Shown here: one piece after another, positions 26,922 to 38,000 of the stretch | How positions within the stretch are numbered: the stretch's first letter is position 1 | How the letters are laid out: each line of letters starts with the position of its first letter | NCBI GenBank assembly: GCA_964247055.1 | Contig: OZ176056.1 | Location: 3,286,001 to 3,350,000 of the forward strand | Direction: 5' to 3' | Length of the DNA stretch: 64,000 nucleotides | Origin: Paragordius varius | Taxonomy: Eukaryota; Nematomorpha | The notes under the pieces: generated by a model | Database searches by the model: none | Seen by the model: only the letters and a program-made list of their open reading frames with translations | What the model was told of the DNA's origin: nothing | Position numbers and translations under genes: made by a program

Positions 26922-27057
26922 TCTAACATTAGAATTACATTGCATTTTAACATATCCCAGAGTGGTTGAAACATAAATATTTAAAAAAGTATTTAAGGTA
27001 TTAAGCCGAATAAAAAAATATGCTTTCTCTAGCGTAGGCGCATTATGCAAAAATTTT
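26922..27057 (-). CDS. Candidate orphan exon with consensus GTAAGT donor
   Basis: An open stretch of 45 codons (KFLHNAPTLEKAYFFIRL..., ending CNSNVR) is bounded by a TTTTAG acceptor and a perfect GTAAGT donor on the minus strand. It lies about 380 bp upstream of the signal-peptide exon of the unrecognised gene. It ends in phase 0, which does not fit the alternative acceptor inside that exon, so it may be an alternative first region, an exon of another transcript or chance. No family is recognised. Confidence 0.3.
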
Positions 27058-27079
27058 CTAAAAATTGTAAATTATAAAA

Positions 27080-27560
27080 ATATTATCTCATGATTTTGCC
27101 GCCACCTTTTTTCTATTTTTTAAGTTAACAGGCAATGGTGAGAAAATAAATAATTTACTTTTAATAGCTTTCAAGCTACATTTTCTCAGCAAAAACTTGA
27201 TATTTAATTTCACTATCAACTGTTCGTTTGAATAGTGTTCTAGAGATGTCCCAATATTAGAATCTAGAAGTCACAAAACTGTAAAAAATATAAGATTTAA
27301 TATCTAATACATCCAGAACAATGTTTAATAATAAAATTTTAACTGATTGAAACTGTGATTTATTAACTAGCCCAATATGTAAAAAAGTGAAAAGGTAATA
27401 AAGTGGTAAACAAATTATAACAATTTATTGTCGCTTAGTATTTTCTGCGTGCTAACGGTGTAAAAACGTTTTATTTCCAAATAATTATATGCCGCTGATC
27501 TCTATTTATGGTATTTTACCCTGCATATTTATGATTTAATTTATTGTTTATATTTATTCA
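27080..27560. repeat. Dispersed repeat, also near 56.0-56.5 kb
   Basis: Shares ordered blocks with 56040-56480: CGCCA..TTTTTT, CAGCAAAAACTTGATATTTA, TAGTGTTC..., AAGTCACAAAA, AAAAGTGAAAAGGT and TTATTT(C/G)(G)AAA. The class is unknown and it looks old. Confidence 0.5.
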
Positions 27561-29480
27561 CAATGTGACCCCTGTGGAAAAAATTTTGCTGTATGAGTAA
27601 TTATACATTGCTAACTTCTCATTAAGTATTGTCAGATGGCGAAAACAGCAAATAGCTTTATTATTGGCAATATATAAAAATGAAAGATTACCTTTGCATT
27701 CTACCACAATAATTAAGAACAACTAATGTATACTTACGCATGAGTTGTATTCTAGCAAGATGGAAGATTATTATACCGTGCCCGGAATCGGAAGTATAAA
27801 AATACTGATTTATTAATTATATTAACAAATAAAATGTATCATAATTCTGATGGGTTTGTTTTGGGTCATATGGGTCATATAAAAGAGTTTATACTACTTT
27901 GACTTCTGTGATAACTGTTCTATATTAAAAATTTGAAATGGCCCACATTATAATATATTTTTAAATTAATGACGTCACAAAATATTTTTAATATATACAT
28001 AAAATTTATTTAAATAGCAAAATATATAATTTAAGATGTTTCCAAGAAGAGCCTCAGATTTTGGGCCCGTCAGCGGCTATTTTAAAATAACCGCAACCAT
28101 CCTGATTACAAAAAAACGATTTTTATATAGTATTTATACCTATGAAACATTAAATTAACCTTTGTAAATTTCATATTTGCCCTCGATATCAATTTTAGCC
28201 TTCATTTATATTCACTCTTGAACATTTTAATTTATATATTTATGTGTTTCAGAGAAGAAATCTCCTTTATTTTTTATATTAATCCGTGATTTGTTAAAAA
28301 TTAAGAATAAAAAATGATAAACTATTTTTGGGAAGAAAATTATATCTATTAAGCCCAAAAACAGATTTTTTAGGTTTAACCTGAAATGTTTAAGGGTTAA
28401 GTTAGATATTTTAAGGTTAATTTGAATGTTTAAGGGTAATGTTCAAAAGGGAATTTAAAGTTTTTAAGAATCAATAGATGTAAATGGTATATATATTAGA
28501 AATTTTAATTAAAAAGTGTGCGCTTAAGTCTCAAATTTTTGGCACCATCCTGAGATAAAAAAATGCAGATATTATGTAATAATATATGGAAATATATGGT
28601 AGATTTGACAAAAAATATTTTTGAAAAATCGATACCTAAAAAATAAAATTTTGAGCAATTTCATGAACTGTATATGTATATAAGGTATATTTGAGCTTGG
28701 TGGATACATTTAAAAAGCAGTTTACGATAAGGTTAAAACCTTCTATATATATATAGCACTGTCACAAAATCAGGAGTGACTAAAATCCAAATGGAATATT
28801 TTATAAATAAATGTAACAAGTTCTTATTCTTAGTTTTCGAATTTACGATTGATAAAGAAAGCCCTTTTAATGTAACTTTATAATAAATTGCTAGAATAGC
28901 GCATATTATGACACATATATTTGGGTTAAAGCTAAATCTTTATATCAATAAATGTATAGCTTTTATCAGTTTGCACAATCCTTATATATATATTCCGATA
29001 TAAAAATGTATGACTCTCATGGTGTGTTGGTTTTAAGGCTTACAATTGTTTTAATTAAGTTAGTTATATTTTTGTGGTGTGTGATCCATATCAAATGGCA
29101 AAATTGGGCAGTTTTTATAATAAATGTTTCGGTCAAAGCTAAATGCTTCATTCCATATCACCAAAATTTTCCATTCGGAAATAACTTCTGTTTAAAATTA
29201 ATATATTAAAATTATTTATCGCCCCTCGGAGTTTTGCCATTTTAAAAAGGACGAAATTCGGGAAGCTTGGGGCTTACATTTAAAAATTAAAATATTATAA
29301 ATATATAGCTTTTAAGTAGTGTATGATATATATTGGTGATATTTATTGAATGAAGCATTTAGCTTTTATCAAACAAATACTACAAAAAAGTTCGCATATT
29401 TCGCCCTTTTATATATAGAGCAGTTTTCACATAAGTGTATACTTTTTTCCACGCAAGAATCAAAAGCAAAAACATCATAA
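27561..29480. other. Divergent intergenic region, mainly old repeats
   Basis: Lies between the unrecognised minus-strand gene and RABGGTB. It contains a worn A-type foldback copy (about 28170-28490, ending GTAAATGGTA) and an inverted repeat at 29135-29170 and 29330-29360 (GAATGAAGCATTTAGCTTTT type). No exon is supported. Shared promoter elements cannot be picked out by eye. Confidence 0.45.
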
Positions 29481-29589
29481 AAAATCTGATATTTCAGAAC
29501 ATATATTTATCTTCAGCATTACCCCGCGATCACCTTGAAGTTTTTAAAGTTTATTTTCATTGGTACATAACTCACTGTGATTATTTCAC

Positions 29590-32500
29590 ATGGTAAATTT
29601 TTGGTTGATAAAATTTATTAGTTTGGTTTAACGGATGTTACCATTACGGAACAAGACATAATACCATTTGATAAAGCTAAGCATATCCAATTTGTTGAAT
29701 CATTTGACACTGCTAAGAAAAATCTGGTATATATTTTTTTAAATTAAAGTTAAATGCCACCATAGATCACCTAAAATTGAGCGGCTTATATTGGTGTTGC
29801 AATTCTCTTGCTCTATTAAACGCGTTAGAAACATTCCTAAGCAAACCTGGGAAACGTGATGAACTCATAAATTTTATTAAATCATGTGAATGTGAGAATG
29901 GAGGTTATGCAGCCAGCGAAAATCATGATCCTCACATATTATACACTTTAAGTGCCATTCAAGTTTTATTTTTGTCAATAAAAATTATTATAAATTAATT
30001 ATTTTAACTACAAGCTAATTTTTTAAAAAATGAATAACCTAAATTTTTTAAATTTTAAATTGCCTATCTTTTTTACCCAAAAAATTCCGTTACATGTAGA
30101 AATAATTGTCCGACTAAATAACATAATTTTATAAAATTTTTATTTGTCTTCTAATTTATATTTTACTTTTAGAAGTTTTACCTTGTTTGTTTAGATTTGC
30201 ATTTTAATTGATGCTTTAGACATATTAAATGTCGATCGAATTGTCGCATACATCCTAAACTATTTAAATCCTGATGGCAGTTTTTGCGGCGATGACTGGG
30301 GTACTTATTTAATATCTATTTGGAAAAAGATATATTAATTTTTCAGGTTTTTCCATCAATCTTAATCTCAAAATATTTTTTAAAATACACTCTGTATTTT
30401 TCTCGGAAAGTTTTCAGGTTATAGAAATTTTGAAGAAAAAATAAAATTAAAATATAAAATGAAAAAAACAATAAGGGTAGAACAAAAAAACTACGTTTTT
30501 GACTAAATATTTTTTATTATCGGAACTTGAGATAAAAATTTATGATTTAATTCTTAACTGTAAAATTAATTTTTATTTAGAAGCATATTTAATAAATTAT
30601 AAATATATTTCATATGTAATTATAAACACCATCTTGTTTTTGTCTCGTTAGTCACTGTTCTTGTGTGGATTTAAAAACGTTTTATTTGAATATCGTAATA
30701 ATCAATTTTAATGTTGAAATCGCTAATTCAAATATACCTTTTAACAATTCAAATTCATCCTCGAACAATTTAAATTTACCCTAAAATAAATTATGTGTTT
30801 TTTTAAGATTACATATTACCTATATTTTTATATTTTTAAATAATGAAATTTAAATACTAAAATATAAAATAATCAAATAAGATGTATTTCATTCTAATAA
30901 TGAGTTTTATTAGTCACAAAAAACATAATATATTTATAAGGGAATTGTTCATGGGTAAATTTGAATTGTAAATGGTATGCATATAAATTTTGAAAATGAT
31001 TATTATTTTTTTGAGATTCATTTTTATTTTTTAACAGGTAAAAATTATCTTTTATTTTATATAAGAAATGGGAAGTTGTTAATTTCATTTACCATTTTTG
31101 AAAACTTTAAATCTTGAAATTTAAAATATTTAAATTATTTTATAAATGGTGAATATTAATACAATTAAAACGTTTTTCATATTATATATTAAAGTATAAT
31201 ATTTTTGAATTTTCACCAAAAAAGATGATGTCCAACATTTTTAAATTAATAATTTCATATATATACCATTTACAATTTAAATTCACCCTTGAATAATTCA
31301 AATATATCCTAAAAAAATTGTGTTTTCGGGCTAATATAACTCATCATTAATACGAAATATATTTTTATGACATAGTTTATTATATATTCAGTATTATATT
31401 AATTTAAAACAAAATTTCAATTTTTAAATATATAAAAAAATATAGATAATTTTCAACCAGAAAAAACAGATAATTTATTTTAGGGTGAATTTTAATAGTT
31501 TAAGGGTGATTTGAACTGTTCAAGGGTGAATTTGAAGTGTAAATGGTGTATATACAGGTATTTTTATAGTTGCCTATTTCACATAGTTGGACGATTTGCA
31601 ACACAGTAGTTTAAAAAATAACTAAATCATGAATAAACAATTATTTCCTTTCTTTTTTTCCATACTTTCCTGTGTTGCGAATTGCCACTATGTAAATTGT
31701 TGTTTCTAATATAGTTAAAAAAACTTTTATTTTAATATGGAAGGTAATGGTTAATTTTTGTAAAATTTAAAAAGTTTTCTAATAACTTTAATATTAAAAT
31801 CTTTAAAATTTGCTTTATTTTTAAGGTGAAATTGATACCCGATTTTCATTTTGTGGTCTTGCATGTTTATCACTTTTGGGTGAGTTGGATGATAGCTTAA
31901 CAACTCAACAACTCACATCCATAATAGGCTTTATATTGCGTTGCCAAAATTTTGATCAAGGATTCGGTAGTAAACCTGGGTCTGAATCTCACGCTGGTCA
32001 GGTTTAAGTTGGTTTTTTTTTCAAGTTTTTTTTGCAAATTTTATAAAACCTATAATAGCACAAAAAATGTTATATAAAAATATATTTAAACTTTACTTTT
32101 GTTAGAATATTACCGTTTCCTTTTTTTAAAGTTTTATTTTTATACAAACTCTGCTAAAAACACTAATCACAACATAATGTTATCATTTTTCTCTTTTTTG
32201 ATTGATAGATAAATAGGGTCCTACTTTCTGTTTGATTTATTTTATCATTTGATAAAATAAAACTTATGTAAAATTAACATAATTTAATTCTTAAAATGTA
32301 AAATGGACATCTGTTTTAGAGAATCTCACTTTTAAAATGCGCTTAATATAAATAGCACCTGTATGCATTTTTTTAAATTAAATAAATTATATCGTATTAT
32401 CTTATATTGGATAATAATCAAGTATGCCTATTTTTTTTGATAAATGCGCTTAAAACGGTTTTCCATGGAACTTAAAATTATTTTTGAGACAATTAAAAAT

Positions 32501-34751
32501 TGGTAAAGTTACTCTAAAATAAAAAATTGTCACAAAAACAAAATTAGAATCATAAGTTTTAAATAAAAAATTTTTTTTACTGAAAGGTTTATTGTTGTAT
32601 TGGAGCTCTTGCTATCGCTACGCAAAATGATGTCGCCACCTTTTGTAATTTGGATAAATTGGGTTGGTGGTTATGTGAAAGACAATTACCTTCGGGTGGA
32701 TTAAATGGTCGTTTTATATTTTAAATAAATTTATATTGCAAAGTAAACTTAACCATAATTTTATTCGTTTAATATGATTACATAATTATTTTTTAGAAAT
32801 ATTTTAAATATGTTTTGCAAAGTAAACAAAACCATATTTTTTATTCGTTCATGATTAAAAAATTGTTTTAAAATATCTTAATTTTATTTTTGCAAAGGAA
32901 ACAAAACCATATTTTTTATTCGTTCAATGTGATTACATAATTATATTTTAAAAATATTTTAAATTTATTTTGCAAACTAAAAAAACATATTTTTTTTGTT
33001 TAATATGATTACATAATCATTTTTGAAAATTTTAACTTATTTTACAAATTAAAGAAAACGCTATTTTAATTCGTATAATATTATTATATGTAACTTGTAT
33101 GATTGGTGTGGAGAGTATGTAGCAAATTTACATATCTATTCTTTATTTAGCAAAGTAAAACCATAGTTTATATAAAAAAACCGTATGTATTCTTTTTAAA
33201 AAATTTATTCTTGTTATATTTTAATTTAAATTTTATATTCATTCTATTATTTGAGAAAAATTCACTATTAATATATTAAAATTTTTTTATTTTGATCTTT
33301 TATTTTAGGTCGTCCTGAAAAATTGCCTGATGTATGTTATTCTTGGTGGGTTTTAGCCAGTTTAGCAATCATAGGAAAATTGGATTGGATAAATAAAGTA
33401 AAATTATTATATTTTTAATTTTTTAAAAAATAAATAAATTAAAATGCATTTATATGTATAATTTAAAATTAATTGTGTTGTAATTTAATAATAAAAAGTA
33501 ATTTATGAGATACACCTAAAATTAATTAAATATATAAAAATTATTAACCTGAGCAATTTTATTCGTATTTTTTATAAGGAATTTCGTTAATAGAAATTTT
33601 TTATAGTATTTACGGTTTTTATATTACAAATGTATTAAAATATATTGAGTAATTCTTTTATAATTTTATTTTTCATTTCTTTATTTTATTATTAAATTTT
33701 AGTTTATTTAATTAATTTATAAATAAATTTTAGAAAAAGTTGCAAGATTTTATATTATCTTGTCAGGATCCAGATAGCGGTGGATTTACTGATCGGCCTG
33801 GTGATGAGGTTTTATATTTTAAAAAATAATAATTTAAATTTTATTTTAATTTGTTTTGTTTAATAATTTATTTTAATTATTTTATAAGAAATTTTTTGGA
33901 ATACTACTGTAAAATCATTTTTTGTGCGTGCAAATTAATTTCAAACCCAATTTTTTAAAATTATTAAGACAAAACATAAAAACAAATATTGTTTTTTATA
34001 ATAAAGAAGGCCATACTTTTATAAAGTATTGATTTGCTTATATGACCTGAATGTTTACAAGTGTGAAATAGTTGTTGAATGTTTTAATTTAGAACTATCT
34101 ATTTTCGAAAAAATAATCTTGTTGTCTTTATAAAAAAGGATTTGTCCTACATTATTATATGATAAAATTGTTTTTTTTGTTGGAGAAATTAATTTTTCGA
34201 TCCATTTTATAATTATATAAAAAATTATATTTAATTGATTTTAACCGATTTCTTGCCCGTCTATACAAATTTTAAATGCAAATACATTAAAATATATCAA
34301 TTGATACAAAATTAATATATACAGGTTTTTTTTAGTTATCCGGGCGTTTTTTTATATTTTTACAACATTAGATTGAAAAAAACTTTTTGGGAGATTTTAT
34401 TTCTTGCTTAAAATTAAAACATTTTTGTTTAAGAGTTTATTTGTTTTTGTGCGAAAAGAATGAGGTTGACTGTTTTTTACCAACATTTATTAAATTCATC
34501 ATAATTTTATAAATTATGATAAATTTTCCATTTATTTTTCTTTAATTTAATTTATATAGCCAGACCCTTTTCACACCGTATTTGGTATATCAGGCTTATC
34601 ACTCTTAAGCTTTCCCAATGAAGATGACCATTTAATTGCAAAAGTTAATCCAATATACTGTATGCCAGAATCCATATTAACAAAACATTTTGAAAAGCTA
34701 AAAATTAAAAAATCCAACAAATTACATAATAGCAAAGGGGAGAATGTTTAA
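29590..34751 (+). CDS. RABGGTB: Rab geranylgeranyltransferase beta subunit
   Basis: Catalytic beta subunit of cytosolic Rab geranylgeranyltransferase, which attaches two geranylgeranyl groups to Rab C-terminal cysteines with RABGGTA and REP. Exons: 29590-29592 (ATG alone), 29622-29726, 29750-29962, 30195-30300, 31826-32001, 32587-32707, 33309-33397, 33734-33808, 34560-34751. Phases all close, giving 359 aa against 331 in human. The extra length is a Lys/Asn-rich C-terminal tail. The prenyltransferase repeats are clear ([50 protein letters not shown]). The zinc ligands are conserved as Asp and Cys in PDVCYSWW and His in PDPFHTVFG. Introns 1 and 2 are only 29 and 23 nt: both are non-multiples of three, and removing them gives an ungapped match to human across the junctions. 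The other introns are 232 to 1525 nt. The gene converges on ORP9 with 313 bp between stops. Confidence 0.95.
29593..29621 (+). other. 29-nt intron directly after the start codon of RABGGTB
   Basis: The sequence runs from GTAAAT to TTATTAG. The upstream exon's coding part is only ATG. Splicing joins ATG to TTT GGT TTA ACG GAT GTT, matching the DVIIK start region of human RABGGTB. Reading through instead meets a stop after 13 codons. Confidence 0.75.
29727..29749 (+). other. 23-nt intron in RABGGTB
   Basis: The intron starts GTATAT, has a T-run and ends TTAAAG. It is 2 mod 3 in length and its retention leads to an in-frame stop. Splicing gives KKNL then [15 protein letters not shown], which aligns without gaps to human [20 protein letters not shown] (28 residues from the shared KH to SG). 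The later CATAG acceptor would break the frame. Confidence 0.75.
30735..30977. mobile_element. Foldback-type MITE A, worn left end
   Basis: TACCTTTTAAC at the left, GTAAATGGTA at the right, with short arms and inverted core orientation. Inserted in the RABGGTB intron 30301-31825. Confidence 0.75.
31264..31550. mobile_element. Foldback-type MITE A
   Basis: TACCATTTACAATT ... GTAAATGGTGTA with core TTTTCGGGCTAATATAACTC. In the same RABGGTB intron as the preceding copy. Confidence 0.85.
31556..31712. mobile_element. Short MITE family C
   Basis: GCCTATTTCACATAGTTGG ... GATTTGCAACACAGTAGT and its inverted mate. Directly follows an A-type element. Related copies lie at 36781 and 48417. Confidence 0.55.
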
Positions 34752-34773
34752 AAATAAAATTGTAAAATATGCA

Positions 34774-34779
34774 AATAAA
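34774..34779 (+). terminator. AATAAA polyadenylation signal candidate for RABGGTB
   Basis: An AATAAA lies 23 bases after the RABGGTB stop codon, and another at 34753-34758 overlaps the end of the coding region. In so AT-rich a sequence the hexamer is weak evidence on its own. Position supports it: ORP9 on the other strand ends at 35065. Confidence 0.4.
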
Positions 34780-35064
34780 TTCATGCATATATATATATAT
34801 ATATTATTGTTTTAGCTAATAAAAAATTTTATATTGACCAATTTTTGATATTGGTTTTTGAATTTTTTTAAATACATTTTTTTCTAAAAAATATTTCCAA
34901 ATCGCCAAAAAATCTTTATTAATGGGCTATAAAATAATTTATTTAGTCAGTAGCTAATGAATATTTTTTAATATTGCAACGAATACATACATGTACACAT
35001 AAATATATGATAAATATATTCAATTCAAATAAATATTTGAAAATTTTTGAAGCGAAAATTCGTG

Positions 35065-38000
35065 TTAATTTGGTTGACTTTTTTGTTTGGTAAGAGCATT
35101 TTTGTACATCCAATATCCATTGACTTCTTCAAAAAACTACATAAAAAATAATTAAATTATTTAAGGGTAATTTTAAACAACAAAATAAAAAATATGGCCA
35201 AATTAACACTCCAAATTATTTTAACGTTTATATATAAAACCTTGAAAAACTAATTAACTTCATAATATGTTATTACAGTTTATAAAAAGAATTATCATTA
35301 TATATATTTAGTACACTTTAACGCCATTTTGCACAATTATTTTAGGAATAATAGTGTATGTTTTTGATATATTGCTAAATTTTGACTAAAATATATATAA
35401 TGTAAAATATGCTTAAATTTAAAATATATTATGGATAATATATCCATTTAAGGTTTAAAATTTTAACTTAACCAGAATACACCAAAATTATTTCAATATT
35501 TATCGCAATGATAAGTCGTCGTGTATTTTGATTGCTTCTTTTCATAGAATATTTTAGCATATATGCCAAATTTTTCTTAAAGAACTGTCTAATCAAAGTT
35601 AAAAAAAACTAACTTTTTTAAAATAATAAATCACACAAAATATTAGGACTTTCTCAAACCTTACATTCCCATTTAAGTCCGGAAACGCTTCTATGCCGGG
35701 CATTTAATCTTTGTTTTTCTTCAATATTTCTTTTTTCTTGTGTAGCCAACTCCAATTCGTGTGCTTTCAAATGTTTTGCAACATTTAACCATATCCTATG
35801 TGATTTTTTTAAGAATATTTTAATTCAAAATTTTAATCAATGGATAAAAATGAAAAATATTGCAAGAGAGGTAGATGTTTCAAGTCCTGATAAAATTTAA
35901 CTTTTTAATATAACAGCAGAGACTCTTTAAACACCATAGGGATGTCCAACACCGAAACGACGTCTGGCCCGAATTTAGAAATCCATTTATCTCAAAAATA
36001 TTCTAAGAATCCAAGTGTTTATATTTTAAAAAAAAATTCTAAATAGGTATATCCAATCAACAAGAATTAGGAAAAATAGTTAAAATTATGTTTGCATTTT
36101 AAAGTCTTAGGATTGAAATCTAATAAGTCACCTGAAGCCATTTGAGTTAAACACCACTGTATTGAACTCTAAATAAATTTGTTTTTTAATTATGATAAAA
36201 AGCCATATTCAATTAATTGTGGTATATATCCATTAATAATGGGTTTTTTTTATTACTTGAAAAAACCCTTATTATCAATAAAAAGTTATATTATAGAAAC
36301 GTAAAAACTAAAAGATGAAATTTTGTGATAAAGGTAGAATTATATTGGATTTTGTGTGCAACAAGTTTATAAAATCACCGTTTTATAATGTAAATTTCAA
36401 CAAATTTTACATATCAAAATAACTAATTAGATCGCAAACCTTAAATTACAATCCCAAAAACTATTAAAATTACATATTTAAATTACATAAAAATATAGAA
36501 TTATATAAACTTTCTCGATTCGTAATCCTTTTGCTGGGAAATTGGTTCTACAACCTTCGTTTGTTGTTCCAATGTTTCAGTATTAACAAACTCAAACGTA
36601 TCCTGTAATATATATATATATATATATATGCAAAAAAATTAAATAATATAAAACAAAACTTGTAGTAGATATAAGTCAAAAATAAAATTAGGTTTGACCA
36701 GTATATGTTAATTAATAATATTAAATATTAAGGAAAGATAATTATAATTCCATACATGAAAATTGATGTTTATATATTACAGTATGCATTTTTATGATTG
36801 CTTATTTCACATTAAAGTTGTTCAATTTGCAATACAGTAGTGTATAGAAAAAACTAAAGAATGTTAAAAAAATTTCCTTTTTTTTTATTTTATATATTTG
36901 ATTCAATATCTTGTTCTTTATATTCCATACACTACTGTGTTGCAAATTGTGCAATTATAATTATTGTGAAATAAGCAACCATTAAAATGCATACTATAAG
37001 AACAATTTATTGGGCAAATTTTGTTTTTCAAAAATAATTTTTTATTATCATTTGTGTGTTGGCGTTAACGGGTGTTTATAAGTGCAAATAGCGAGCGCAT
37101 CTATAAACAATGATATCATTTATAATTTTATTAATAAAACACATGATTAATTAACATATCAATTTTTTACCATTTAAAGTTAATTTTAGGCTTTATCCTA
37201 TATAATATACCATTTCCCAGTCTAAATAAACGTTTTCCCAGTCAATCGAAACATTTTCCCAATCAATCGAATCGTTTTCCTAGTCAATCGAAACGTTTTC
37301 CCAGTCAATCAAAACATTTTTCCAGTCAATCGAAACGTTTTCCCAGTCAATCGAAACATTTTTCCAGTCAATCGAAACATTTTCCCAGTCAATAAAAACA
37401 TTTTCCCAATCAATAAAAACGTTTTCCCAGTCGATAAAAACGGTTTTGTTTTTGATGATAAATATCAAAACAAATGTTTTTGATTTAAAAATATTTAATA
37501 AAAAGGATATTTTACTATGCCTGCGGGCCGCATTTTTAACTCAAACTGCACACGGTTTCCCATTCAAAATATATACAGGCATTCACATAATTTTACAAGC
37601 CTGTTAAATACAAACCCAATATAACATTTTTTTTTAATTCATTACCAATTTAAAAGATTCATTCATAATAATTGCGTAAAAAATACGATTATTACTAAGA
37701 TTTTGTGGGCATATTATATGGTTTTCTAAATTTTTTGCCGCCCGCATAAAGATACTCGGAAGGCTGCCTTCGGCCCCCAACCAAATGTTAAATATTATAA
37801 AATTAGGGTAAAATTTATGTTTAAGATTCAATATAAAGTGTTAAATGACCTTTGTGATAAAAATGGTATATTTTTGTAAATTTGTTTTATCCTTAACTAT
37901 AGATTTTATAAGTTAGCCGCATTTATTAATGCGAACCATAGATAAAATAAAAAATATCATCTTAACTTAATTCCAAAAATATAACATTTAAAAAATAAGT

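Noticed and set aside
29727-29765. A frameshift or pseudogene explanation for RABGGTB around exons 1-2
   Set aside because: A 23-nt GT-AG intron restores the frame with ungapped homology, all later exons are intact and the zinc ligands are conserved. Similar tiny introns occur in ORP9.
37208-37450. Array of evenly spaced short repeats that could suggest a CRISPR array
   Set aside because: There are no unique spacers: units are contiguous 21-mers with a mirrored set 700 bp away, and the setting is a eukaryotic intron.
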